A stretch of 64,000 nucleotides of DNA from assembly GCF_029168945.1 (NCBI RefSeq), contig NC_083603.1:9982001-10046000 (forward strand), in the 5' to 3' direction. This stretch comes from Cannabis sativa. Taxonomy: Eukaryota > Streptophyta > Magnoliopsida > Rosales > Cannabaceae. Positions 14,674 through 27,024 of the stretch are shown here, piece after piece. Within the stretch, counting starts at the first letter, position 1. Each line of letters starts with the position of its first letter. The notes beneath the pieces were generated by a model, which had not been told where the DNA came from, made no database searches, and worked only from the letters and a program-made list of their open reading frames with translations. The position numbers were made by a program, and so were the translations under genes.

Positions 14674-16704
14674 ATGTCTACAACAAAGATAGACATTGAG
14701 AAGTTCAATGGCAAGAATGACTTCTATCTATGGAGAGAAAAGATGAAAGCTCATCTTGGAAACATGGGATTAGATGAAGCTCTCAAGGGAGAAGACAAAA
14801 TGTCTGAAACATTGGAGAAATCCAAGAAGGAAGAGATCCTGAAAAAGGCAAGAAACACTATAGTGTTGAGCCTTGAAGATGAGATTTTGAGAAAAGTGGT
14901 TAGAGAGAAGACAGCTGCTGCAATGTGGGAAAAGCTTGAACAAACCTACATGACAAAGACTCTACCCAGCAGGGTTTATTTGAAACAAAAATTCTATGGT
15001 TTTAATATGGATGAAGGTAAATCTATTGATGATAATCTTAATGAATTCACTAAACTTCTTTCTGATCTTTGCAGTTTAAATGTGGAAATTGAGGAGGAGG
15101 ATCAAGCAATTTATCTTCTCAATTCACTACCTCAGCAATATGAACAATTCAGAGATACAATTTTATATGCAAAGGACACATTGGTGATGGATGAAATCGT
15201 TGGTGCCATATATTCAAAGGAACTATCTTTGAAGAACAATGGGAAACTATCAAGATTGAATGGTGAAGTGAATTTCACAAGAGGAAGACAACCACAAAGA
15301 TCTTACAATCAGAATAAGAACAACAACCATTCAAGAAACCATGGAAGATCAAACTCAAGGGATTCTAGCAAAGACTCAAACAAGGATGTAAAGGGTTGCT
15401 ATACATGTGGAAAGTTGGGACATTACAAAAGAGACTGTTACTTTAACAAGAACAGAAGTCAGAATCATAAGAACAAGAAGAACTATCATCATAGCTCCAA
15501 CAACAAATTTGAATCCCAAGATTCAGCAAACTATGGTGATGGATATGATTCTGGAGAAGTATTGCTAGCTGCTTCTCACATCCAAAATGAAAATTGGATC
15601 TTAGATTCTGGATACACATTCCACATGACATACAACAAGCAACTACTTAGAAATTTCAAGAAAACAAGTGGTGGAAAAGTAGTTCTTGGAGACAGCAATA
15701 CATGTAGTGTGGAAGGCATAGGAAATGCTCATTTCAAGATGTTTGATGGAGCAATTCGAATTCTCAAAGATGTGAGGTATGTGCCTAATCTAACTAAAAA
15801 TCTAATCTCTGTTGGAACCCTTGATGATGCAGGTTATACAAACAAGATTGAATCTGGCATAATGAAGATAAGCAAAGGTTCAATGGTGGTTATAAAAGGA
15901 GAAAAGAGACATGGACTCTACTACCTAATTGGTAATACAGTGACTGGAGATGCATCTGTAGCTACAAGCAATGAAGATTCTAATGCCATATTATGTCATA
16001 GAAGGCTTGGACATATTAGTGAGAAGGGACTCAAAGTAATTTATGATCAAGGCCTGCTTGGGAAAGACAAAATCAGCAAGGTTGATTTCTGTGAAAGCTG
16101 CATTTTGGGAAAACAACACAGGTTGAGTTTTAGTGTTGGCAAGCATTGTTCCAAAGGAACTTTGGATTACATCCATGCAGATTTGTGGGGGCCAGAAAAA
16201 GTGTCTACACATGGGGGTAACTCTTACTTTCTCTCTATTGTTGATGATTTCTCTAGAAAAGTTTGGGTGTTTTTATTGAAAACCAAAAATCAAGCTTTAG
16301 AAAAGTTTAAACAATGGAAACTGTTAATTGAAAACCTAACAGAAAGAAAAATTAAGACCTTAAGAACTGACAATGGTCTTGAGTTTTGTAGTGGAGAGTT
16401 TGATGATTTTTGTAGGAACCATGGTATACAAAGACACAGAACTGTAAGGATCACTCCTCAACAAAATGGGGTAGCTGAGAGAATGAATAGAACATTGCTG
16501 AACAAGGTGAGATGCACGATGTTCAGCTCAGGTCTTCCAAAAACATTTTGGGGAGAAGCCTTGATGACAGCAGCCTATTTGATCAATAGAAGTCCTTCAA
16601 CAGCTATCAACCTCATGACACCTGAGCATAAATGGACAGGTAAACCTCCTGATTTATCTAATTTGAGAGTATTTTGGATGCATGGCTTATGTGCACCAAA
16701 GTGA
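14674..16704 (+). pseudogene. Copia gag, protease and integrase (frame-broken)
   Basis: First part of a Ty1/copia polyprotein, 676 residues in one frame. In order: a gag domain (about 5-180; FNGKNDFYLWREKMKAHL), a CCHC zinc knuckle (C242-x2-C-x4-H-x4-C255), a protease active site DSG (311-313), a GAG-pre-integrase HxxxC-type block, and an integrase core with its DLWGP, LRTDNG and NGVAERMNRT acidic-residue motifs. The frame ends early because a T run at 16672-16675 is one base too long relative to the conserved frame. The next 8-9 residues are out-of-frame. The rest of the polyprotein continues in the overlapping frame from 16682. The gag and integrase resemble the Tork/Tnt1 lineage. Confidence 0.92.
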
Positions 16705-18748
16705 GGGTAAGTTAGAACCTAGATCAATAAAAACTGTATTCCCAGGTTATCCTCAAGGTGTTAAAGGTTATAGACTTTGGCTTAACAATGAAAGAGGTTT
16801 CAAAACCATAAATAGTAGAGATGTTATATTTAAAGAAGATGTATTTCCTTGCTTGAAAACTACTAACCATGACAATGCAGGAAATAAGACTAACCCTGCA
16901 GGTAGCATTGAAAATCAGATACAAATCAATGAAGAAGAAATGAGAGAAACTGGAAATGATCAAGGCACTGATCAGGTGGAAGTTACAGACACTGAGGGAC
17001 AAATTGGAAATATAGATCAGGTGGAACCTGATCAGGAAGATGTAACAGATCTTCAAGACTACCAATTGGTTGGAGATAGAGATAGGAGGGTTTCAAAATC
17101 TACTCAAAGATATGGATTTTCTGCTTTCACAGATATGCTGGCATATGCTTTTGTCACAGCTACAGAACTTGTAAAAACTGAGCCAAAGACCTATTTAGAA
17201 GCTATTTCAACTAAAGAAGCAAAGCATTGGAACAAGGCTATGGATAATGAGATGGGGTCATTGAAAAAGAACAAGACTTGGATAGTGGTTCCAAGACCAA
17301 AAGAAAAAAGGGTGATCAGTTGCAAGTGGATTTTCAAGCACAAACCAGGTTTTAGAGATGATGAAATGCCAAGGTTTAAGGCTAGACTCGTGGCAAAAGG
17401 TTTTAGTCAAAAAGAAGGAATTGATTTTAATGAAATCTTTGCACCAGTTGTGAAATACAAGACAATAAGGATAATGTTGGCCTTGGTTACTCAGTTTGAT
17501 TTAGAATTGGAGCAAATGGATGTAACCACTGCATTCTTGCATGGAGACTTAGAAGAGACTATCTACATGGAACAACCCGAAGGTTACAAAGAAAAAGGCA
17601 AAAATGATCATGTGTGTCTCTTGAAGAAATCCTTGTATGGGTTAAAAAAAGCTCCAAGACAATGGAATAAAAGATTCAATAGCTTCATTACACAACATGG
17701 ATTCACAATGAGCATGCATGATACATGCTTGTACTACAAAGGCACTGAAATATTACAAGCTGAATACCTTCTACTCTATGTAGATGATTTGCTACTGATT
17801 AGCAAAGAAAAGAAAAAGGTTGAAGGAATGAAGGAAATTCTGAAATCTGAGTTTGACATGAAAGATTTAGGGGCTGCAAGTAAAATTCTAGGAATTGACA
17901 TCAAGATAGATAGGAGCAATAATCAGTTATTTCTCAGTCAAAAGGATTATTTGGAAAAGGTAATTGAAAAATTCCAAATGAATGGTTCTAAGAAGGCAAC
18001 AATGCCACTGTCAAGTCAGTTTCAACTATCTAATAAACAGTGTCCTAATACTGATAGAGAAAGGCAAGAGATGGAAGAAATACCATACTCAAATGCTATG
18101 GGATCTGTGATGTATGCTATGGTCTGTACAAGACCAGACCTAGCATATGCAGCAAGTGTGCTGAGCAAATACATGGGAAATCCTGGGAAACTCCATTGGG
18201 CTGTAATGAAATGGATGCTCAGGTACATCAACATCACTACCAAGGTTGGTTTATGCTTCAAGAAAAACCAAGACAAAATTCAGGTGGAAGGCTTTGTGGA
18301 TGCAGATTTTGCAGGGGATAAAGACTCAAGGAAATCTACTACTGCTTACACATTTCTCATTTCAGGCAATTGTGTAAGTTGGAAATCTCATATTCAACCT
18401 GTGGTAGCCTTATCTTCCACTGAATCTGAGTATATAGCTGCAACAGAGGCAATTAAGGAAGGGTTATGGATACAAGGCTTACTAGAAGAGATGAATTTAT
18501 TCCAAGGAAAAGCTACTGTCTATACAGATAGCCAAAGTGCATTATACTTGTGTAAGAACCCAGTATTTCATGATAGAACAAAACATATTGAAGTAAGGTA
18601 CCATTTCATAAGGGAGAAAGTTACTCAAGAACAGATCAACATTGAAAAGGTACCAAGTGAAGAAAATCTTGCTGACATGGGTACTAAACCAGTTACACTT
18701 AGCAAATTCCAACACTGTTTAGAATTGCTAGGCATAGAAGAGGGTTAA
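16682..18748 (+). pseudogene. Copia reverse transcriptase and RNase H (downstream of frame break)
   Basis: This continues the polyprotein in the next frame with no further stop. It holds the end of integrase, an acidic linker, the reverse transcriptase (MDVTTAFLHGDLEE, then the catalytic YVDD in LLLYVDDLLLIS) and RNase H (DADFAGDKDSRKSTTAY, STESEY, TDSQSA). The end LLGIEEG, 76 bases before the 3' LTR, is normal for the family. The listed start is only the first ATG of the frame. Natural copia elements have one continuous frame, so this copy could act only if the one-base break is a sequencing error or the frame is recoded. Confidence 0.92.
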
Positions 18749-18810
18749 GTCAGCAGGTGGACTGAACAATGATCTTAGGAGAAGTTTTCTTTAGATTGGT
18801 TTTATTAAGT

Positions 18811-18824
18811 ACTGAGGTGGAATT
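18811..18824 (+). other. Polypurine tract
   Basis: The purine-rich ACTGAGGTGGAATT directly precedes the 3' LTR, the expected place for plus-strand priming. Confidence 0.7.
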
Positions 18825-19037
18825 TGTTGTTTATTTTAGCCCTTAATAAAACCAGTTAAGTAAAAGGAATGATGACATGGCAAGTGAGGACTTGACACAT
18901 CAACATGTGTTAGTTTAGTTAGGTTTTTCAGTTATTCTTGTAATGGCAAAACCTGATGTGGTGCTGCCTATATATCGTTCTATTCTTTTCTGTTTTAAAA
19001 AGGAAGTAGCAGATAAGATAGATAGATAGATAGATAG

Positions 19038-19093
<56 letters not shown>

Positions 19094-19498
19094 ATGTATG
19101 GTGAGGAAGATTACTTGTTCTTAGAGAGGGAAATTTATGGAGCATTGAAGAACTAAAGGGTTAGAAACCAAGGGAAGCAAGTTCAAGTTTCAGGTGGTTT
19201 CAAGGAGTTCAAGCTTCAGGATTAAAGCTATGACAAAGGGAATATCTCATCATTTCTGTGTTCTGTAATTTGTACAACTAAACATAGTGTAATCTTGCCA
19301 TTTGATTCATAATAAAGACTAATCCTAAGAGAGTTCAAAGAGGACTAGGCTCTTCACTTTGTGAAGGAAGTTCGAACCTCTATAATCTTGACTGTATTCT
19401 TTAAATTCTGTTACTATATTTTTCTGCAATTCATTAATTCATTTCTGGTGTGTTGATTAATGTTTGTTTGCTGGCTGAGGTTGTTGTCTAACACAACA
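18825..19498 (+). repeat. 3' LTR of Ty1/copia element
   Basis: Starts TGTTG and ends CAACA. It is about 56 bases longer than the 5' LTR, mostly from a GATA/TA/GA microsatellite at 19017-19090. No 5-bp target duplication matches between the flanks (left ATAGA or GACAT, right TTAAA), which is unusual for a young element and may reflect mutation at the left end or recombination. Confidence 0.88.
19017..19090 (+). repeat. GATA/TA/GA compound microsatellite
   Basis: A run of GATA units, then TA, then GA dinucleotides inside the 3' LTR. The matching place in the 5' LTR (14097-14114) has only a short GATA/GA run, so the expansion arose after insertion. Confidence 0.9.
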
Positions 19499-19649
19499 TT
19501 AAAGTATATTAAAGTAACAGATCCAATATATTCCACACATATTTATATAAGATTTTAATAAATTATATATACAATCACTATTTTAATGTAAAAAAAAAAA
19601 TCAATAATTTAAAAATCTAATACATATAAAAAATAATGAAGATTCAAGT

Positions 19650-20850
19650 AAACTCATGGAGAAAACCACAAACCCGAGCCCCTAGAAACAGGGCCCAACA
19701 CCCATGTTGACAATCAACCTGGTGCGTTGCTTTCGATTACTCAAATGTCAAATCTGATTCGACCAATGAATCTATAATGGTTAAAAATAGGGTAGGAGAC
19801 CTTGTCCTCAAGTTTAAGAACTTTGTAAGTATCAAAATGAGATCCCCGAGAGCTCGGAAATGATTACCTAGCACCCAGGTTGACAAATGGCCTGCGATGT
19901 TGGTTTTCGCTTATATGATTTTGATTCCGAGTCGACCGTCCATCTAGTTTTTCACAATAACAAAGGTCCATGAAGTCAGAGAAGTCAAATTCATAACTTT
20001 TCATTTCTCATTTCCAACATGGGAAACTCACTCGAAAATGAAGAGTTTCAAGTTTCTCATTTATGCAGAACAACAACATCTCTGAGAACTAGTGACCAAC
20101 TTCGCCAAAATACAGAAACAGACTAAGTGATGTCAAAATATCACTTAGGCATCTTAAAGCACATCCTTTGGACATTTTTACACTTACCCAACGTCCAAGT
20201 TAACGTTATATGTCAACCTGGGCGCTAGATGTCAACCTGGGCACTAGGTCATGCATTGCCTTCAGTAAAAAAGTCATAATTCACTCAATATTGATCCGAT
20301 TGACGCGATTCAACTTGCATTTCGAAACTATTTCAATGATCTATCAAGTTGTGTCTCATATTTTAATCATAATTCTGAAGCTATCAACACTAAATTTCAT
20401 CCAAAGAGAGTTAACAAAATAAGCTCTAGGTTACCCGCAGCGAGTTTCACTGGGCTCTAAAAAATAACTATCACCATCAGAAGCTAATTTTTACCGTTGG
20501 ATCATCATCTACGGTCAAAAATATATAATTTGTAATTTTTCCTATTTTTGTGGGCCTCCTTCAACTATAAAAGGAGGGCTCCCTTAGCTCATTTTTTATA
20601 TTCAGAAAACTACCCACAAGGTGAGAGCATCTCTCTTTAGTTTCTCTCTCTAGAAACTAGAGCTTAAATACTTAGCCTTTTTGTAATTCTCGTGAGAAAT
20701 GAAAACTCGAAGTAGACGTAGCTCCACTACCATCGCGACATGGAGCTGAACTACTATAAATTTTGTGTGTCTCTATAAATTATATATTTACATTCATTAT
20801 TCATCTCGTCAATCTAGCGAGTTAGTATTGGTCACTATTCCGCATCAACA
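19650..20850 (+). repeat. Probable solo LTR of Ty3/gypsy type
   Basis: It contains LTR-like parts in order: a TATAAAAG promoter word near 20567, a CT-rich leader, a conserved U5-like segment around 20720-20770 ('ggagctgaactactataaat'), and the terminus CATCAACA at 20850. The 5 bases after it (CAAGT) also occur at 19645-19649, a possible target duplication. The sequence after that begins AAACTC rather than TG, so the left boundary is uncertain. No internal domain adjoins it. Confidence 0.5.
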
Positions 20851-21130
20851 CAAGTCATTTAATGCAAATGAACATGTTGACTAAAATTAATAATAAAATA
20901 TTAAAAATAATATAATGGTAAATGTAAAAGTATATTATTTATTGTGATGTAAATTTTGCATCATACTATATTTGATCCAAATTTGGATCATTTTTTATTA
21001 TGTGACATATTTGCATCATAATTTAGTATATTATTCGAATAAAATTTTAACATAGTGAACTATATTTTACATTTACATTACTCATTTGCATTTTTAAAGA
21101 TGCTCTAATATTTTATAACAATACCACATC

Positions 21131-21649
21131 TAGGGTTGAGTATGAAATCTAGAAAATTGAAAAAACCGTTCAAACCAACTTACCGAACACCGTTGAAATT
21201 GAAAACTGAAAAAATCGCTAACGGTTAAAACCACCATTAAACGGTTAGTTTTTTTTTTGTAATAAATCAACCGAAAAAACTGAAACCGACTATTATACAT
21301 ATATATTAATTTGTTAAGTTTTTTTTCTTTATGTATTGTAGTTACTCATAATATATAATATTAAATATTATTAAGTGAAAGGAATAAGACAATTAGTTTT
21401 TGAACAATTAATTTGTATGGTTGTAGTTATAGAATGTAGAATATTGTGCTTATAGAATAAATTGGATCATATTTTAAAGAAAAAAAAAAAGAAGTTCTAA
21501 ACTAAGCAAACCGAGGTTCAAAACGGTTGGTTTTAAGATAAAATCTAGATTGGTCGGTCGATTTTCGGATTGTACCAATCTTGACTGAAAACCGAATTCT
21601 AGATTTTTATATAGAAAAAACCGACCAAACTGACTAATGCTCAGCCCTA
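21131..21649. mobile_element. hAT-type MITE, 519 bp
   Basis: Terminal inverted repeats TAGGGTTGAGTA and ...TGCTCAGCCCTA, with 8-bp flanks ACCACATC (21123-21130) and ACCACATT (21650-21657). It is the same family as 4919-5423 in the opposite internal orientation: the central AAACCG-rich words read as the complement. No coding capacity. Confidence 0.82.
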
Positions 21650-23125
21650 ACCACATTTATAATTTTGAATACAAGATACAATACAATTACTTTATGCCAC
21701 ACGTGTTGTTAAAACACCTTGATGATTGTTGTCAGACTTTGCTAAGGTTGATAATTCGTGTTATCGTGTCATATAAGTATTCGTGTTATGCATGTTGATA
21801 TATTTAATTAATAAATCCTAACTCGATCTATATAATGTCGAGAAATTTTAACTCTAACTTGACTCGTCGTGTTCATGTGTCGACCTATCATTGTTCACCT
21901 GTCGACTATAATTGTCTTATACTACATGTTAATCAACATAATTAATATTGCATACTTAATTTTATATAGATATAGATATAAATATATATATTTATATATC
22001 AATTTGTTTGACTCTCTTGAATAATACACTAAAATATATTAATTTTAAATAATTTATTATACATTATTAATACAATAAACAAAATTTTCCATACCAAGCG
22101 TGAATAAGCTATGTTATAAGTAATTTTCTTTCTACTTTAGATTAATAATTTTGATAATACAAAAAATATAAACCAATCAATTAGTATCGAACGAGTTGAC
22201 CTTAACCCAATTCAAATAATTATTATTCTATTCGGGTTCTCGACCTAATTTCGATCTACATCTATTTTTTATAATCTTAACCCGTAATAATTTTTATCAA
22301 GTTCGTGTTGTGACCTGAATTGTCACTAACTTTAAAGCTCTTATGGCCAAAAGTACTTTTATTGCTAGTTAGATTCCGAGTACTTTAGCTTTTAGTGGTA
22401 AAAGTTCTTTTTAAAAGCATCATTGGTGTTTTAAGAGTGATTAGTAGGACTCAATAATGTGATGATATCTTAAGTAGTGTTAGGTACCATTAATATTATT
22501 TTAGAGCACTCTCATCCGTTTTTTTATTCTATCTTTTAAAATACATAATAAAAATTCTATTTTACTTCATACATTAATATTATATCATACATCAACTTCT
22601 CTATATCTTTCAACATCATTTTAATAATATATTTATAATACACAAATAAAAGTTATTATATATGATGCAAACGTTAAAAAAAAAAAGAATATATATATTA
22701 TAATATTTTTAGCTCATATATTAAATTATTAAAATAAGGAACAAGAAATGAAGAAGAAATAGTGTTGGCAACAATAGCAATCTGTAGAAAACAAATATAA
22801 AGAAGAGCAACAAATGTTGTGATCTTGTACGTTGTACCAATATTTAGCTATTATACACAAGCTGAGAGGGAGTGTTCTTAGCAGTTCTCTTGCTATAAGA
22901 TACCCTAGAATGCTCAACACTCTAAGACATGACAAATGAATATTGGTGAAACACATAGCCATGTAGAATGTTGGGTGTAACTCTCTAGAATTTCTCTGTG
23001 TAAAAGAAGTTAATTTTAATGGCTTTTTGAGGAAGAGATTCTTAGAAAACTGAAAATTGAAGTGGAAGTACAACTATAGAAGACCGTAATACATGAGAGA
23101 AGCATCTTTTACCTACCAAAATTAT
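21650..23125. other. AT-rich intergenic region with degraded repeats
   Basis: No gene. 21755-22330 contains 'cgtgttatcgtgtc'-type and 'gggttctcgacc'-type words at its two ends and may be an old non-autonomous DNA element, but I could not fix termini. 22474-22520 resembles one end of the MITE at 23126-23311. Confidence 0.4.
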
Positions 23126-23311
23126 TGAGAAATGCTAAAAGACACTATTAGTATCTAGCACCCTTCTACGTGTCAATATCGCTATTAATACAATTAAATA
23201 TCGAGTCTCATATAGTTTAATATAGTACATTTTAAAGAATATCGCTAATTAATTGCAAGGCGACAAATCTACAAGGTGCTAGGCACCACTAATACCCAAT
23301 AACAATACTCA
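23126..23311. mobile_element. 186-bp MITE, 3' of the transporter gene
   Basis: Ends TGAGAAATGCTAAAAGACAC and its imperfect complement ...AATAACAATACTCA, flanked by AAATTAT on both sides (23119-23125 and 23312-23318). Related copies are near 46748-46935 and 47526-47715. No coding capacity. Confidence 0.65.
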
Positions 23312-23815
23312 AAATTATATGTGCAGACAATACACACTTATTATTATCTTATTTATACAAGCACAATCTAACCCTTGATACCTCGTCAGTTGCTGTATTA
23401 GGTTCTAGTGATTTCAGCAAGAACTTACTGTAATTAGTTGCAAGTCCATTTGATTATATGTAATGATTGATTTTCTTGTTACATATATTACTAGGAATTT
23501 GTAGGGGGTAAAAGGATTAAATTGCACCATTCTTAGTTTCTTACATTATAAAAGTAAAGCAAAAGTGATTAAGAAATCCGATCTACCATAAAAGAATTAC
23601 AAATGCACAAGACTTTCCTCTGAATACTAAAACTCATAAGCTTTTAATAAGGTAAGGCGAGAAAGCATACTCGATTACTCTTAAAGACAAAAGATGATGC
23701 CCCTGATGAAGTTTCACTTAAAACAACTTGAACAGTCGATCCTCTATAAGAGCTCTTTTCCAACACTCCAGGAGAAGCTTGCAAAATATGAATCTTGAAA
23801 CCAAAGTCAGAAAAA

Positions 23816-26050
23816 TCAATAAAGGCTGTACCCAAAGAACTGGCTGATGATGATGGCAAGTCCAAGAGCAATGGCTACAATGGAAGACGCCCATGTAAGT
23901 TTCTCGGTGATTCTGGGAATCCTATCCTTTAATGCCTGACTACATGATCCTATGAATACTGTGTAGCTTCCCATGGCCACCACAGTCCCTACCAAAAACA
24001 TTATCAGAAAGGCAGCACCAGCCAAGCGAGAAGGTAAAGCAAGAGCAGGCAAGACCATCATCAGTGCATCTGGCTGTAGCCCATGGACAATTCCGGTGGC
24101 AAAAGTAGCAAAACCAATTTTCTTCTTACCAAGTGTGGGGTTTTCAAGTGCTTCATAAACACCAACATCACACTCACCATTCTCTAATGCAACACATGGG
24201 GTAGGGACTTCTGAAGCTTCTCTAATGCCCATAGCACCAATGACAAGAAGTGTAAGGCCTACTACTCTTGTCCCCCAAGTTCGAATAACTTCAATATGAA
24301 GCCGATCCTTGAGCAACAGAAATATTAATCCAAAAATAACCTGACCAGCATCATGCCCACAGCCCCATAGAGCTCCAACAGCTGCACTTTCCATCCAGGA
24401 ACGCCCGATAGAAAGAGGGGCCAAAGCAGCCAGATGGTCAGGCCCTGATAAAGTGTGCAAGCAACCAGCAAAGAAACCAGTCCATGCACTACTTAGCAGT
24501 TCAGTCCGAATCAGTGTCCCCCCAACTGCTGCAGCAGCAGCAGGGGCACCTGTCTTAGCTGCAGTTTGAAAAGTTGCAAAAGCTGCAGGTGCGAAAATTG
24601 GTTGAATTAAGATCATAATGAGCGCAGAAAGCATAATGTATGCCCCTACAGTAATGGCCTGAAACATGTTTGCAATATGGAAATGTTTTAGCACCTTCAC
24701 ATAGTTGGATCAATGATCACATAGAAAGTTAAATCCTGGTACAAAGAACCGAAGATCACATCAAACATTAAACCTATCAACAAGAATTTTTCTCACCCCC
24801 ATAGGTCAGCAAACAATATGTCCTAAACATTCAAAGAAGAAGGTGAAAAGTACTGCAAATAGTAGTTGAAAGCATAAATTAGGTACTTGGGGTTTAAATC
24901 CACCATTATCACAAAGTTCATCATTGTCTTGTTCAGCTAAAGTACAGTTTACCCCTAATTTTCACAAAGATTCTCACCAACCAATAATTACAAAGAAAAG
25001 AATGAAACACAAATCATACTTCACTAAAATTCCTCAACGATGAGTATAGATTCTTAGATATAACTTATTTCTGATTCAACAGGAGAAAATCAAATGAATC
25101 AAAGATCAGATAGCTTAAAAAGTTTACAAGCAGCATGACCACCCAATTGCCAATTCTAAATTTTCCAATCCGTAAACGAATAAGTCTTCAAAATTATTAG
25201 GCAACCTCTATAATTATAATCTCAAATGAGAACCAAAAGTCAAAATTATCGGGGTTTTCCAGGCTAATTTCTCAACAACCATACATAACAAAACCCTTCA
25301 ACTAAATTGCCCAAAATCTCAACTCTTTATTGAAATTGCATCAAGACATTAACAGACCCACAAAAGAACTATAACCCATACGATCGATGAAAAATACATT
25401 ATCAAAATAATTCGAAAATTAAGAAAGTGATGTCTTTAGTGGTAATTCTACTAGTTGTAAGCATATGTTCGGTACTTGGATTCTAAATCCACAATTATCA
25501 CTAAATTCATTTTCCGTTTTGTTAATCGCCCCTACTTTTCACATACACGTTCAACGAGTAATCAAAACTTCCCCAAAATCTTATTTCGACATTGCAATTG
25601 CAAAATAAACAAAGACAAAACCACAAAATTATAACCGCCTACGTTCGAAATACATAATATATTAGCAAATTTACTCGAAAACTGAATAATTCAGTATAAA
25701 ATTACCTTGCTCTTCCCAAAAGCCCCATTTGAGATCTTTTTGAGATTTCAAGATTCCGGCACTGACCCATTTGAAGAGGCGTCCGAGGAAGAAGAAGACG
25801 AAAAACAGAGAGCATGTAAGCTGTTGGTCGGCGTAGAGAAAGAAGAGAACGAAGAAGAAGATGGAAAAGAAGCCTGCGATGAACCATCAGATTTGCAGAA
25901 CAACGAGCTGAGCCGCCTTAACTCGGGGCGTGAAGATGGGAGAAGATTGAGTTTGGTAAAGTCAGTACGACCGAGTCGAGGGAGGAAAGGAGAAGGGTTG
26001 GAATGGAATTTCAAAGGGATTGGAGACGAAGAAGAGAGGAGCCTTTCCAT
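23816..26050 (-). CDS. NicO/NiCoT-family plastid membrane transporter, possible pseudogene
   Basis: Members of this family move divalent metals (Ni/Co in bacteria); plant homologues are predicted chloroplast membrane proteins. Exon 1 is 25706-26050 and exon 2 is 23816-24658, joined at a strong AAG|GTAATT donor and a TTTCAG|GC acceptor, both phase 0, giving 395 codons. Exon 1 starts with a Ser-rich, acid-poor leader like a plastid transit peptide. Exon 2 holds about six hydrophobic segments and the family motifs HTLSGPDHLAALAP (about 183-196), GHDAGQ (216-221) and HGLQPDALMMVLPAL (about 303-317). Codon 101 (25748-25750) is TGA in frame, 15 codons before the donor. The frame would survive only with a weaker upstream donor (TCA|GTGCCG at 25763/25762, also phase 0), stop readthrough, or a reference error. 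Identity is firm; function of this allele is not. Confidence 0.8.
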
Positions 26051-26621
26051 GGCTTCCTTCTCTCTCTAAAACTCTCTCCTCCGTCTCTGCAAACAGTAGA
26101 GAGAAAGCGAGGTGGTTGAAGAAGAAGATAAAGTATGGGTAACAGAAAACTCACAATTGAAAATTTATTTATTTTATTTTATTATTAATTTTTCAATTTA
26201 TTTATTTATTTTTAAAATAAACAAATGAAGTGGAAAACTGGAAAATACATTCATCCTCAAAAAAAATAAAAAAAAAATAAATACATAGATACATACTCAA
26301 TTATGAAGACACTAAAATTCAACATTATATTTGAATTAAAAATTATAATTATATTCCAAAACTAAGTAGCATATTTTATTTATCAAAATATTAATCAATT
26401 TTGTCAATGAAATTTCGCTTAAATTTTAAATTGGTGATCTAATAATTTTTTTTTCTTTGCTTAATGTGCTCTAATAATTTGAAGATAGCTTAAATAATTT
26501 TGTCAAAAAATTTACAACCTGGAAAATTAAGAGATACCACATGCAAAAATAAAACTAACCGTTGACTTTTGAACTAAGTGGTTTTTTTTCTAACAAATAA
26601 AGATTAAGATAACATAGGTAG
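26051..26621. other. Promoter side of transporter gene, AT-rich
   Basis: A CT/GA-rich patch at 26058-26115 lies just upstream of the minus-strand start codon, as in many plant 5' leaders. Beyond it is AT-rich sequence with no gene. Confidence 0.45.
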
Positions 26622-26964
26622 TAGGGGTGAAAATCGGTCGGTTATGGTCGGTTTTTACAATTTTATAACCGACCGGTCAGTTACAGTTTTTATTTTACGA
26701 AAATCGTAACCGACTGTTTAGAAATTATAACCGTATAAAACCGACCGTACGGTTTTTGGCGGTTTTGGACGGTTTTTGACAATTTTTGGCGGTTTTGACA
26801 GTTTTTTGGTTAAACTATTTTTTTATTTCAAAAACCAAAACCGACCGCCATGTCAAAAAAACTGAAACCGAAACCGACCGCCAAATTCGGTGATGACGTG
26901 GAACCGAAAATTCGGCTACGGTCTGGTCGGTTTCGGTTTTTCGGTTTTTATGAACACTCACCCT
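26622..26964. mobile_element. hAT-like MITE of AAACCG-rich type
   Basis: Ends TAGGGGTGAAAAT and ...ATGAACACTCACCCTT are roughly inverted. The interior is a fold-back of 'accgaccg' and 'cggtcggt' words. No convincing 8-bp duplication was found, so the limits are approximate. Confidence 0.55.
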
Positions 26965-26966
26965 TT

Positions 26967-27024
26967 AAGTTTAACCAAGTTTATTCCCCCCAAAAAAAAA
27001 AAAAAAAGTTTAACCAAGTTTATT
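26967..27024 (+). mobile_element. Minute poly(A) retroposed insertion with 19-bp duplication
   Basis: The 19-bp word AAGTTTAACCAAGTTTATT occurs perfectly at 26967-26985 and 27006-27024. Only six C and fourteen A residues lie between. Direct repeats of this size next to a pure A tail are the signature of LINE-driven retroposition, here with almost the whole body lost. Confidence 0.65.

Noticed and set aside
25707..26069. Acidic 120-residue plus-strand frame
   Set aside because: It is the complement of the Ser-rich leader exon of the transporter gene; Glu/Lys-rich content is the antisense of TCT/TCC serine codons.
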